Shown here piece after piece: positions 1-6,345 of a stretch of 6,370 bases of DNA (position 1 is the first letter of the stretch; each line of letters opens with the position of its first letter). The stretch is taken from NCBI GenBank assembly GCA_010027105.1, contig RGVT01000164.1:1-6370 (forward strand), given 5' to 3'. This DNA comes from Planctomycetia bacterium. GTDB lineage: Bacteria; Planctomycetota; Planctomycetia; Pirellulales; UBA1268. The notes beneath the pieces were generated by a model. That model saw only the letters and a list, made by a program, of their open reading frames with translations, was not told the origin of the DNA and did no database searches. The translations under genes and the position numbers were made by a program.

Positions 1-11
1 CCGCCCGCCGC

Positions 12-452
12 TCACCACGGCAGGAGCCCACCGAGCGTCGCCAGGGGCCGCCACCAGCAGGCGGCTTCGTGCCGCCGGCAGGCGGCGCAGCCGCACGGCT
101 CGGCGGGCACCATCCGCACCTCGTACTTCGGCACCCGCTCCACTGTCTCCTTGCCATCGGCCTTGTACAGTCGCTTCTTCACGATCACGTCGCCGCAGGG
201 AGGGTGGCAGCGGCACTCGGGTGGCGGTGCATGCCACGGATCGAAGCCGCGGACGCAGGCATACTCGCACTTCAGCGAGTACTTCGGCTTCTTCGTCTTC
301 TTCTCATCCCACGTCGCCGTGCAGGCCGGCACGCATTCGGGGCAGCCACCCGCGCCGGTGCACGACGCGTGGCCGCAGTCGCACGAGGCGGCTTCGATCA
401 TGCCCGGCGCGGTGGCGAGGGCGAGGAGCAGGACGAACGACGGGCGACGCAT
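12..452 (-). CDS. Small secreted cysteine-rich protein of unknown function
   Basis: The product is 146 residues and I cannot name its function. It begins with a likely signal peptide: two arginines at 2-3, a hydrophobic core at about 6-18, and a probable cleavage near Ala21-Ala22. The mature part holds 15 cysteines (24, 26, 31, 37, 40, 44, 62, 66, 80, 82, 86, 120, 122, 125, 132), many as CxC, CxxC or CxxxC pairs, in two clusters. These flank a Lys/Val-rich, Cys-free stretch (about 88-118) ending in a VPKYEV-type segment. From memory, small secreted planctomycete proteins share this plan, but I cannot run a search. Such cysteines could bind metal or form disulfides; the sequence does not decide. 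The start is supported by AAAGGAA seven bases upstream. It lies 28 bases behind the porin gene and probably shares its transcript, which suggests an envelope role. The Cys24 context (AAS before Cys) is only a poor lipobox. Confidence 0.75.
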   Translation of the reverse strand: MRRPSFVLLLALATAPGMIEAASCDCGHASCTGAGGCPECVPACTATWDEKKTKKPKYSLKCEYACVRGFDPWHAPPPECRCHPPCGDVIVKKRLYKADGKETVERVPKYEVRMVPAEPCGCAACRRHEAACWWRPLATLGGLLPW

Positions 453-459
453 GGGGCGG

Positions 460-466
460 TTCCTTT
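460..466 (-). promoter_or_regulatory. Ribosome binding site of the Cys-rich gene
   Basis: The minus strand reads AAAGGAA, a strong Shine-Dalgarno match, with seven bases between it and the ATG at 452-450. It lies within the 28-base gap after the porin stop codon. This supports both the start choice and the reality of the small gene as a translated downstream cistron. Confidence 0.7.
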
Positions 467-480
467 CGTGCTGCGGGATC

Positions 481-2307
481 TCAGAAGTCGAACGCCAGCC
501 GCGTGCCGAATCCGTTCACGCAGCCGCTGCCGTTGTAGCTCGGGGCGGGCGCGCCGGCCTTGGTCCAGGGCGTGCTCACGAAATCCCTGTAGGTGAAATC
601 GTAGTTGAAGTAGACGCGGGCGTTGGGGTTCAGGAGCCAGTTGAGGCCGAGCGTCATCCCGTTGAGCACGCCGCCGTTCACCTCGCCGTCGTTGAGGCAG
701 AGGTAGTTGTAGCGCACGCCCACCTGCCAGGCCCCTTCGCTGATGGTCAGGCGGCGGCCGGAACCGCCCCCGCGGATCGCGTAGAAGTTGTTGTGGGGCA
801 CGGGCCGGTCGAACCGGTATTCGATCTTCGAGTAGGTCCGGCTTTCGCCGGTGAGGAAGTAGAGCACCTCGGCGTAGCCCGCCTGGTAGTAGACGGTGCC
901 CACGTTCGTCCCCGGCTTGGGCTGGAAGCCGTTGTTGAGGTACGAGCCGACGTTGGTGGTGCGGGCGTTGTAGAGCCAGGAACCGAAATACTCCGACTGG
1001 AACGACCACGGCCCGTTGTTGGCGACGAACTCCAGGCCGATCATGTTCTGCCACGTGCCGGTGAGCAGCCCCGAGTCGGCGTAGATCGAGTTGAGCGGGC
1101 CCGGGGGGCCGTTGCGGATGTCGCCCCGGCTCCGGAACCGGACGCCAGGCGTTTCCGGGCCGATGCCCTGGCCGGTGGCATCGTAGGCGAGGAACTGCCG
1201 GCGCGGCTCCATGGTGCGGCCCGAGACGGCCAGGTGCATGAGCTTCCGCCCCTCGTCCTCGAAGATCGGCAGCCAGATCAGCCGGCCGACGGTCATGCTT
1301 CCGCCGCTGGAGTTCGAGAAGCCGAACGGATTGGCCGTGTTCTTGAACTCGCCGACCTGCCAGCCGACGGAGCCGTCTTCGGTGCTGTTGAGCACCTGGA
1401 TGCCCGGGACGAAGCCGTTGTTGAACGGCCCCTCGAACGCGTCCTGGGCGAACGACCGCTCCATGAAGTTGAGCCAGCGGCTGCTGGTGAGGTGCTCGTA
1501 GCCGTAGGGATCCTTCTGATTGCCCACGCGGACCGTTCCCAGGATCGGAAGTTCGCGCACCTGCAGCCACAGATCGGTGACCGCCGTGATCGGGCCGGCA
1601 TCCTTTTCCGTGGGAAACTGCTGGTTGGCCACGTTGAGTTCATTGACGTAGTCGTACTCGCAGGCGAAGTCGTAGAGTTCGTACATCCGCCCCTCGATGC
1701 GGAACCGGCCGCGGCGGAGGTTGACGGTGTTGGCGAGCTTGGGGTTGAGGCCGCCCTGGTCGGGCGACCGGTTCGGGCCCGGGCCGGCCGAGAAGGCGAC
1801 GGCGTCGACCTGCGTGCGGCCGCCGATCTTGACGCGGAAGTCCTTGTTGGCCGACTCCGCCTGGAAGCCGTCGGCCCACTTGTCCTTGAGCGTCCTGTCC
1901 GACCCGACCTCGTAGGGGTCGGCGGGCTGTTTGCCGGCCGACGTGGAGGCCGCACCCCGTGGTGCGTCACGCCCCGCTGCGGTGCCTGCCGGCGCCGGCA
2001 GCGGCTCCACGGGGGCCGACTGCATGACCTCGAGGCTGGCAAGGCGGCCGTCGAGGGCCGCGATCCGCAGCCGCTCGGCCTCGAGGGCCTCCGCGACGTC
2101 GGACAACGAATCCAGACGTGCCGACGGGCTGGGCAGCGTGAGCGTCGGCTCCCCCGCAGCGGCCACGAGCGCGACGTGTTCGTGGGCCGGGTTCGTCGCG
2201 GGGGGGGCGGCGTGGACATCGGCCATCAGGCCGACCAGCATGGCCGCGCAGGTCAGCCTCCTCGCCGCTGCGGCCGCTCGATCCTTACGATCCGTGCAGG
2301 TGCTCAT
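481..2307 (-). CDS. OprP/OprO-type outer-membrane porin with N-terminal coiled coil
   Basis: The 608-residue product is a predicted outer-membrane beta-barrel channel of the phosphate-selective porin O/P family. Residues 1-33 look like a signal peptide (arginines 16-17, hydrophobic 18-29, cleavage after VHA). Residues 62-93 form a short heptad-like coiled coil, followed by a Pro/Ala/Gly-rich linker (about 97-130). The barrel runs from about 156 (FRVKIGGRTQVDAVAF) to the end. Family-like landmarks are LRRGRFRIEG (197-206), VGNQKDPYGYEHLTS (261-275), FMERS (281-285) and GFVPGIQV (298-305). It ends in RLAFDF, an aromatic C-terminus that fits the BAM beta-signal. OprP of Pseudomonas is about 440 residues, so the excess is mostly N-terminal. 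An in-frame TGA at 2323-2325 rules out a longer start, and a good ribosome binding site supports the ATG. The family name suggests phosphate, but planctomycetes carry many such porins, so the substrate is unknown. It lies 281 bases behind the kinase gene and may be its target. Confidence 0.88.
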   Translation of the reverse strand: MSTCTDRKDRAAAAARRLTCAAMLVGLMADVHAAPPATNPAHEHVALVAAAGEPTLTLPSPSARLDSLSDVAEALEAERLRIAALDGRLASLEVMQSAPVEPLPAPAGTAAGRDAPRGAASTSAGKQPADPYEVGSDRTLKDKWADGFQAESANKDFRVKIGGRTQVDAVAFSAGPGPNRSPDQGGLNPKLANTVNLRRGRFRIEGRMYELYDFACEYDYVNELNVANQQFPTEKDAGPITAVTDLWLQVRELPILGTVRVGNQKDPYGYEHLTSSRWLNFMERSFAQDAFEGPFNNGFVPGIQVLNSTEDGSVGWQVGEFKNTANPFGFSNSSGGSMTVGRLIWLPIFEDEGRKLMHLAVSGRTMEPRRQFLAYDATGQGIGPETPGVRFRSRGDIRNGPPGPLNSIYADSGLLTGTWQNMIGLEFVANNGPWSFQSEYFGSWLYNARTTNVGSYLNNGFQPKPGTNVGTVYYQAGYAEVLYFLTGESRTYSKIEYRFDRPVPHNNFYAIRGGGSGRRLTISEGAWQVGVRYNYLCLNDGEVNGGVLNGMTLGLNWLLNPNARVYFNYDFTYRDFVSTPWTKAGAPAPSYNGSGCVNGFGTRLAFDF

Positions 2308-2316
2308 GTCTGGCTG

Positions 2317-2324
2317 CCCCTCTC
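2317..2324 (-). promoter_or_regulatory. Ribosome binding site of the porin gene
   Basis: The minus strand reads GAGAGGGG, ending nine bases before the ATG at 2307-2305. An in-frame TGA (2323-2325) overlaps it, so translation cannot begin further upstream in this frame. Together these fix the porin start. Confidence 0.6.
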
Positions 2325-2334
2325 AGGTAACGCA

Positions 2335-2360
2335 CCCGGAGGAGTCGGGCCCTCCCAGGG
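2335..2360 (-). other. Possible leader hairpin upstream of the porin
   Basis: GGAGG (2338-2342) can pair with CCTCC (2351-2355) across an eight-base loop. CCC (2335-2337) can extend the stem to GGG (2358-2360) past a two-base bulge. It lies 28-53 bases before the porin start codon, so it would fall in the 5' leader if transcription starts further upstream. It could affect translation or mRNA stability, but stems this short arise easily in GC-rich DNA. Confidence 0.25.
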
Positions 2361-2376
2361 CGCATGCTTGGAGGAT

Positions 2377-2405
2377 TCGGCACCGTCGATCGCCCCGCGT
2401 GACGG
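2377..2405 (-). promoter_or_regulatory. Candidate operator upstream of the porin
   Basis: On the minus strand this reads CCGTC, 13 bases, then GACGGTGCCGA. CCGTC and GACGG are inverted copies, extendable to ACCGTC/GACGGT. It lies 70-98 bases before the porin ATG, a usual place for an activator site. The same 11-base word with the same CCGTC partner occurs at 4681-4711 before the response regulator gene, in opposite orientation. I infer a possible shared regulator site, perhaps for the neighbouring OmpR-type protein. OmpR-family regulators more often bind direct repeats, which counts against it. I see no convincing -35/-10 pair in the 281-base gap. Confidence 0.3.
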
Positions 2406-2518
2406 TCGTGCCCCGAATTCCGGTCGCGGTGGCGGGGCCGAGGCTGCCGCTCGGATGGACCTTGCGGGCGGGTCAGAGGCCGCGAGCGATGCCTTCGTTT
2501 CCGTGAGGGGGGGTTGGG

Positions 2519-2535
2519 AAGCCCCGGCCGGGCTT
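2519..2535 (-). terminator. Weak hairpin, possible terminator after the kinase gene
   Basis: On the minus strand AAGCCC pairs with GGGCTT around a five-base GGCCG loop, starting 53 bases after the kinase stop codon. No U-tract follows; the transcript continues into a C-rich run. It could cause pausing or protect the 3' end, or assist Rho-dependent termination in the surrounding C-rich stretch. It is not a standard intrinsic terminator. Confidence 0.3.
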
Positions 2536-2588
2536 GCGGCTTGGGGAAGACGGGGCCGGCGGCGGCGGGGGGCAGGTCGGCGAGTCCG

Positions 2589-4004
2589 TCAGCTGCGCGA
2601 CAGCGGCAGGCGCACCGTGAACGTGCTGCCGGCTCCGGGCCGGCTGGTCACGGCGATGGAGCCGCCGAGCCGCTCCACGATCGCCCTGCAGATGGGGAGG
2701 CCCAGGCCCCCGCCGCGGGTCGTGTCGCGTCGGTCGCGAGCCTCGTCGGCCTGGAAAAACCGGTCGAAGACCCGGGGCACGTGCCGCTCTTCGATGCCGC
2801 GGCCGGTGTCGTGCACGGCGAGCACCGCCTGGCGGGCGGCGCCGTCGACCGCGAGCGAGATCCGCACCGTTCCACCTAGCGGCGTGAACCGGATCGCGTT
2901 GTCAACGAGGTTGCTCACGACCTGCCGGAGGGCGCGGGACTCGCCGCGGACGAGCGCGGCCGTCGGTGCCACCGCCGCGAGCGTGATGCCCCGCTCCTCG
3001 GCCGGGCCGGCGAACATGCTCTCCGTCGAGCGGACGACGCCGGCGAGGTCGACCTCGCTCGTTGCGTCGCCGAGCGTCTCGGCCTGCCCCTCCGCCAACA
3101 AGAGGAGGTCGTTGGTGAGCCTGGAAAGCTGGCGGCTCTCGTCGAGTACCTCCGTGATCGCCTGCCGGTAGTCGCCAGCCGGGCGGTCCTTCGCCACGGC
3201 CACCTCGAGGGTGCTCTGGACCGCCGCCAGGGGCCCGCGGAGCTCGTGGGCCGCGTCCGCGACGAACCGTTCCTGGTCGGCCACGTGCCCCGCCACCTGG
3301 TCGAGCAGCCTGTTGATGGTCAGCGACAGGCGGTCGAGTTCGTCGCGGGTGCCGTGCACGGGCAGCCGGTCGCCGAGCCGCGTCGGGCGGAGTCGCTCGG
3401 CGGTGCCGAGAATCTCCGCGATGGGGCGCGTGGCGCGCCGCGCCAGCCACCAGCCGACCGCCGGCGTGACGAGCAGGAGAGCGCCGTCGACGAGCGTCAG
3501 TTGCCGCACCAGCGCCGTGAGCCGCTCGTCGAGCCCCGTGGTGTAGGTGCCGACCCGGACGTGGTACACGGGCTGGCCGGGCTGGGCGATCAGCCGGCGC
3601 ACGTAGCGAAAGGGACCCACCTGCCGGATGTTCTCCGCTTCGCCGAGATTCGACGGGGGGAACGCGGCCACCGCGTCGGGGCAGTGGTCGCTCTTCCACA
3701 CGGTGGCTCCGTCCTCGGTGAGCAGGTGGACGAACCAGCCCCGCTCCTCGTGGCTGCGCACCATGCGCTGCATCTCGGCGATCGCGCCCGAGACGTCGGG
3801 GGAGAGATCCTGGATCGCGAGCACGATCTCCATCGCCCCGGCGCGGAGCTCGGCATCGGCGTCGTCGTAGAGCGTCGCCTGGGCGGCGAGCCGCGCCGCC
3901 ACGAGCGACGCCACCGTCATCAGCAGCACGACCCCGGTGTTCCAGAGCGTGAGCCGCGCCCGCAGCGTGGAGAAACGGGTCCAGTCAGGCCGCGGCAAGT
4001 GCAT
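2589..4004 (-). CDS. CusS-like HAMP sensor histidine kinase
   Basis: The 471-residue product is an inner-membrane sensor kinase that would phosphorylate the response regulator encoded just upstream. Segment one (about 18-41) and segment two (about 164-188) bracket a periplasmic sensor domain of roughly 120 residues. HAMP follows (about 188-241), with DELDRLSLTINRLLD near its end. HisKA has the phosphoacceptor His253 in FVADAAHELRGPLA. The ATPase domain shows the N box (NLVDNA, 365-370), G1 (DTGRG, 399-403), F box (FDRFF, 413-417) and G2 (RGGGLGL, 430-436), so all catalytic boxes are intact. The overall layout resembles the CusS/heavy-metal sensor kinase group, though the ligand cannot be read from the sequence. 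The odd point is Gly257 at His+4, where Thr or Asn is usual and needed for phosphatase activity. Its ATG lies inside the regulator gene (20-base overlap, different frame), which indicates translational coupling. The local ribosome binding site is weak. Confidence 0.92.
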   Translation of the reverse strand: MHLPRPDWTRFSTLRARLTLWNTGVVLLMTVASLVAARLAAQATLYDDADAELRAGAMEIVLAIQDLSPDVSGAIAEMQRMVRSHEERGWFVHLLTEDGATVWKSDHCPDAVAAFPPSNLGEAENIRQVGPFRYVRRLIAQPGQPVYHVRVGTYTTGLDERLTALVRQLTLVDGALLLVTPAVGWWLARRATRPIAEILGTAERLRPTRLGDRLPVHGTRDELDRLSLTINRLLDQVAGHVADQERFVADAAHELRGPLAAVQSTLEVAVAKDRPAGDYRQAITEVLDESRQLSRLTNDLLLLAEGQAETLGDATSEVDLAGVVRSTESMFAGPAEERGITLAAVAPTAALVRGESRALRQVVSNLVDNAIRFTPLGGTVRISLAVDGAARQAVLAVHDTGRGIEERHVPRVFDRFFQADEARDRRDTTRGGGLGLPICRAIVERLGGSIAVTSRPGAGSTFTVRLPLSRS

Positions 4005-4656
4005 ACCCGCGGCCCCGCACCGTGTGGATGAACGACTCCTCGCGGCCGCGGTCGAGCTTGCCGCGGAGCCTGTTGATATGGACCTCGATCACGTTCGTGG
4101 GCCCGTCCCAGTCGAATCCCCAGACGTGTTCGCAGAGCATCTTGCGGGTCACCACCTGCCCGTGAAACCGCATCAGCAGCTCGAGGATGCTGAATTCGGT
4201 GGGCGTGAGGTCGATGGTGCGGTCGGCGAGGGTGACCCGCTTCGTCGAGAGCCCCAGGCACAGGTCCCCCGCGCGGAGTTCCATCGCGGGCTTGTGTGCG
4301 GCACGGCGATGCACCGCCTCTATCCGGGCCAGGAGTTCGTCCATCTCGAACGGCTTCACGAGGTAGTCGTCGGTTCCGGCCTCGAAGCCCTGGAGTTTGT
4401 CGGCCGTCGTCCCCAGGGCCGTGAGCGCGATCACCGGGGTGCGGATGCCGGCCGACCGCGCCTGCCTGAGCACCTCGAGGCCGCCGACCTTCGGCAGCAT
4501 GACATCGAGCACGGCCAGGTCACACGAGAGCAGCGTCCGCTCGCGGACGGCGGTCTCACCGTCCGACACGAGCGTGCAGGTGTGGCCCGACTCCTCGACC
4601 GCGGTCTTCACGGCCCGGGCCACGACGGGATCGTCCTCGATGATCGCGATGTGCAT
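3985..4656 (-). CDS. OmpR-family DNA-binding response regulator
   Basis: The 223-residue product is a complete transcription factor of the OmpR/PhoB/CusR type. The receiver domain (1-118) has the acidic pocket (Glu7, Asp8, Asp9), phosphoacceptor Asp51 in VLDVMLP, Thr79 and Lys101 in the LVKPF motif. The C-terminal winged helix (about 126-221) shows LTPTEFSILELLM, the recognition-helix region NVIEVHINRLRGKLD (188-202) and the wing HTVRGRGYAL. All switch residues are present. An in-frame TAA at 4669-4671 excludes a longer start, and AGGGG lies five bases before the ATG. Its last 20 bases overlap the kinase gene, so the two are co-expressed and surely partners. A candidate self-regulatory site lies at 4681-4711. 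The porin and Cys-rich genes downstream are the natural candidate targets, but this rests on position and the shared motif only. Confidence 0.95.
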   Translation of the reverse strand: MHIAIIEDDPVVARAVKTAVEESGHTCTLVSDGETAVRERTLLSCDLAVLDVMLPKVGGLEVLRQARSAGIRTPVIALTALGTTADKLQGFEAGTDDYLVKPFEMDELLARIEAVHRRAAHKPAMELRAGDLCLGLSTKRVTLADRTIDLTPTEFSILELLMRFHGQVVTRKMLCEHVWGFDWDGPTNVIEVHINRLRGKLDRGREESFIHTVRGRGYALAAA

Positions 4657-4661
4657 GACGA

Positions 4662-4666
4662 CCCCT
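4662..4666 (-). promoter_or_regulatory. Ribosome binding site of the response regulator gene
   Basis: The minus strand reads AGGGG, five bases before the ATG at 4656-4654. With the in-frame TAA just upstream at 4669-4671, it fixes the start of the regulator. Confidence 0.5.
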
Positions 4667-4680
4667 GATTATGCCATGGC

Positions 4681-4711
4681 CCGTCGGCGGCGGGCAGCCT
4701 GACGGTGCCGA
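4681..4711 (+). promoter_or_regulatory. Candidate operator upstream of the response regulator
   Basis: The plus strand reads CCGTC (4681-4685), 15 bases, then GACGGTGCCGA (4701-4711). It lies 25-55 bases before the regulator's ATG. The 11-base word and its inverted CCGTC partner recur before the porin at 2377-2405, with a 13-base spacer. A second pairing, GTCGGC (4683-4688) with GCCGAC (4707-4712), overlaps it, so the stretch could instead be an RNA hairpin after guaA. If it is an operator, the position suggests autoregulation. No clear -35 box accompanies it. Confidence 0.3.
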
Positions 4712-4732
4712 CAGGTTCGTGGTGGGAACCCG
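4712..4732 (-). terminator. Hairpin after guaA, possible terminator
   Basis: On the minus strand CGGGTTC pairs with GAACCTG (seven pairs, one of them G-U) around a seven-base loop, starting 20 bases after the guaA stop codon. It is the best-formed hairpin in this 96-base gap and is well placed to end the guaA transcript. It lacks a U-tract, so intrinsic termination is uncertain, and read-through into the two-component genes remains possible. Confidence 0.35.
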
Positions 4733-4752
4733 GGACCTCGCGGCCCGCCGCC

Positions 4753-6345
4753 TCACTCCCACTCGATCGTGGCGGGAGGCTTCGAGGAAACGTCGTAGAC
4801 GACGCGGTTGACGCCCCGTACCTCGTTGATCACCCGGCTCGAGATCCGGGCCAGGAGGTCGTACGGCAGGTGGCTCCAGTCGGCGGTCATGAAGTCCTCG
4901 GTTTCCACCGCACGCACGGCCAGCGCGTCGTCGTAGGTGCGGGCGTCGCCCATCACTCCCACGCTCTGCACCGGCAGGAGCACGGCGAACGCCTGTGACA
5001 CCTTCCGCATCAGCCCGGCCTTCTCCAATTCTTCGAGCACGATCGCGTCGGCCTCCCGGAGCGTGTCGAGCCGAGGCTTCGTCACCTCGCCGAGGCAGCG
5101 GACGGCGAGCCCGGGCCCCGGGAACGGATGCCGCCACACGATCCGCTCCGGCAGCCCGAGCCGGAGGCCGAGCGCCCGCACCTCGTCCTTGAAGAGGTCG
5201 CGGAGCGGCTCGATCAGCTCGAACTGCAGGTCCTCGGGCAGGCCGCCCACGTTGTGGTGCAGCTTGATCGTGGCGGCCGGGCCGTCGGGTGCGGCACCGC
5301 TCTCGATGACGTCGGGATAGAGCGTGCCTTGGGCGAGGAATCTCGCCCCGGCGATCTTCGCCGCCTCGTCGGCGAAGCAGTCGATGAAGGTACGGCCGAT
5401 CCGCCGGCGCTTCTCCTGCGGATCGGTCACGCCGGCCAGCACGGCGAGGAACCGCTCCTCCGCCCGGACCACGTGGAGGTCGGCCCGGAAGTGGGTGGTG
5501 AACTGCTCGATCACCGCGGCCGCCTCGTTCTTGCGCAACAGGCCGTTGTCGACGAGGATGCAGGAGAGCCGGTCGTCGATCGCCTTCGACAACAGCGCCG
5601 CCACCACCGCCGAGTCGACGCCGCCGGAGAGGCCGCAGATCACCCGGTCGCCGCCGACCCGCCGGCGCAGCTCGTCGATGGTGCGCGCGGCGAAGTCCTC
5701 GAGTCGCCACGAGCCGCTGCAGCCGCAGACCGCCCGGAGAAAGTTCCCGAGGATCGTGGCACCGGCGGGGGTGTGGGTGACCTCTGGATGGAACTGGAGC
5801 CCGAAGACCGGCAGCGTGGCGTGCCTGACCGCCGCGAGCGGGCAGGTCGGCGTACTCGCGAGAGGGAGGAAGTCGGCCGAGACGCGGTCGACCTGGTCGC
5901 CGTGGCTCATCCACACCTCGGTATGACGCGGCACGCCGGCGAAGAGCGCGTCGCCGGCCACCACGTCGCAGGTGGCACGGCCGTATTCCCGGGCGCGGGC
6001 CTGCCCCACGCCGCCGCCGAGCGCGCGGCAGGCGAGCTGCATGCCGTAGCAGATGCCGAGCACCGGGATGCCCAGGCCGAAGATCCCGGGGTCGCACTGC
6101 GGAGCCCCCTCTTCGTAGACGCTCGCCGGCCCGCCCGAGAGGATGATGCCGCGCGGCCGGAGTTCAAGGATCCGCTCGGCGGCGATGTCGTGCCGCACGA
6201 TCTCGCAGTAGACGTGCTGCTCGCGGACACGGCGGGCGATCAACTGGGCGTACTGCGAACCGAAATCGAGCACGAGCACCCGCTCGGCCTGCGGCGCCGT
6301 CGCGGCGCCGGACTGGGCATGGGGCGATGCGGGGGCGGCGGGCAT
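4753..6345 (-). CDS. guaA: GMP synthase (glutamine-hydrolysing)
   Basis: The 530-residue cytoplasmic enzyme makes GMP from XMP, glutamine and ATP in the last step of guanine nucleotide synthesis (EC 6.3.5.2). The class I glutamine amidotransferase domain (about 22-205) starts with VLVLDFGSQY. It has the nucleophile Cys99 in GICYG and the triad partners His186 and Glu188 in FHPEV. The ATP pyrophosphatase domain has the P-loop SGGVDS (240-245) and LVDNGLLRKNE (264-274). The C-terminal dimerisation domain shows HHNVGGLPEDLQ (363-374), HPFPGPGLAVR (406-416), VGVMGDARTY (462-471) and the family's usual TIEWE end. The length matches the E. coli enzyme (525). The first 20 or so residues are Ala/Pro-rich and poorly conserved. 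GTG codons at residues 23 and 25 are possible alternative starts, and the frame stays open to the window's right edge without an obvious ribosome binding site, so the exact start is unsure. It appears functionally unrelated to the genes downstream. Confidence 0.97.
   Translation of the reverse strand: MPAAPASPHAQSGAATAPQAERVLVLDFGSQYAQLIARRVREQHVYCEIVRHDIAAERILELRPRGIILSGGPASVYEEGAPQCDPGIFGLGIPVLGICYGMQLACRALGGGVGQARAREYGRATCDVVAGDALFAGVPRHTEVWMSHGDQVDRVSADFLPLASTPTCPLAAVRHATLPVFGLQFHPEVTHTPAGATILGNFLRAVCGCSGSWRLEDFAARTIDELRRRVGGDRVICGLSGGVDSAVVAALLSKAIDDRLSCILVDNGLLRKNEAAAVIEQFTTHFRADLHVVRAEERFLAVLAGVTDPQEKRRRIGRTFIDCFADEAAKIAGARFLAQGTLYPDVIESGAAPDGPAATIKLHHNVGGLPEDLQFELIEPLRDLFKDEVRALGLRLGLPERIVWRHPFPGPGLAVRCLGEVTKPRLDTLREADAIVLEELEKAGLMRKVSQAFAVLLPVQSVGVMGDARTYDDALAVRAVETEDFMTADWSHLPYDLLARISSRVINEVRGVNRVVYDVSSKPPATIEWE

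Noticed and set aside
375..392. Lipoprotein signal at Cys24 of the Cys-rich protein.
   Set aside because: The residues before it are AAS, preceded by Glu; the Leu-type residue expected at -3 is missing, so a standard signal peptidase I site is more likely.
2308..2588. Pho box upstream of the OprP-like porin.
   Set aside because: I found no CTGTCAT-like direct repeats in the gap, so phosphate control through PhoB is not supported by the sequence.
151..3171. A 1006-codon open frame on the plus strand opposite the Cys-rich, porin and kinase genes.
   Set aside because: Across the porin it is codon-aligned antisense, where stops require TTA, CTA or TCA codons in the real gene; these are rare in GC-rich genes. 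It shows no recognisable domain and is Arg/Ala/Val/Gly-rich as such shadows are, while the minus-strand genes have clear family motifs.
4668..4673. CATAAT on the minus strand, five of six matches to a -10 box, before the regulator gene.
   Set aside because: It lies 11 bases from the ATG, which would leave almost no leader and exclude the ribosome binding site, and there is no -35 box at proper spacing. The match includes the in-frame TAA and is probably chance, though leaderless transcription cannot be ruled out.
4556..6097. A 513-codon minus-strand frame overlapping guaA and the start of the regulator.
   Set aside because: It is an out-of-frame shadow of guaA, very Arg-rich and without motifs; the overlapped guaA frame carries the complete set of catalytic residues.
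4753..6345. A functional link between guaA and the two-component system, for example through nucleotide signalling.
   Set aside because: A hairpin and a 96-base gap separate them, and the kinase resembles metal sensors rather than a nucleotide-responsive protein; chance adjacency is the simpler explanation.
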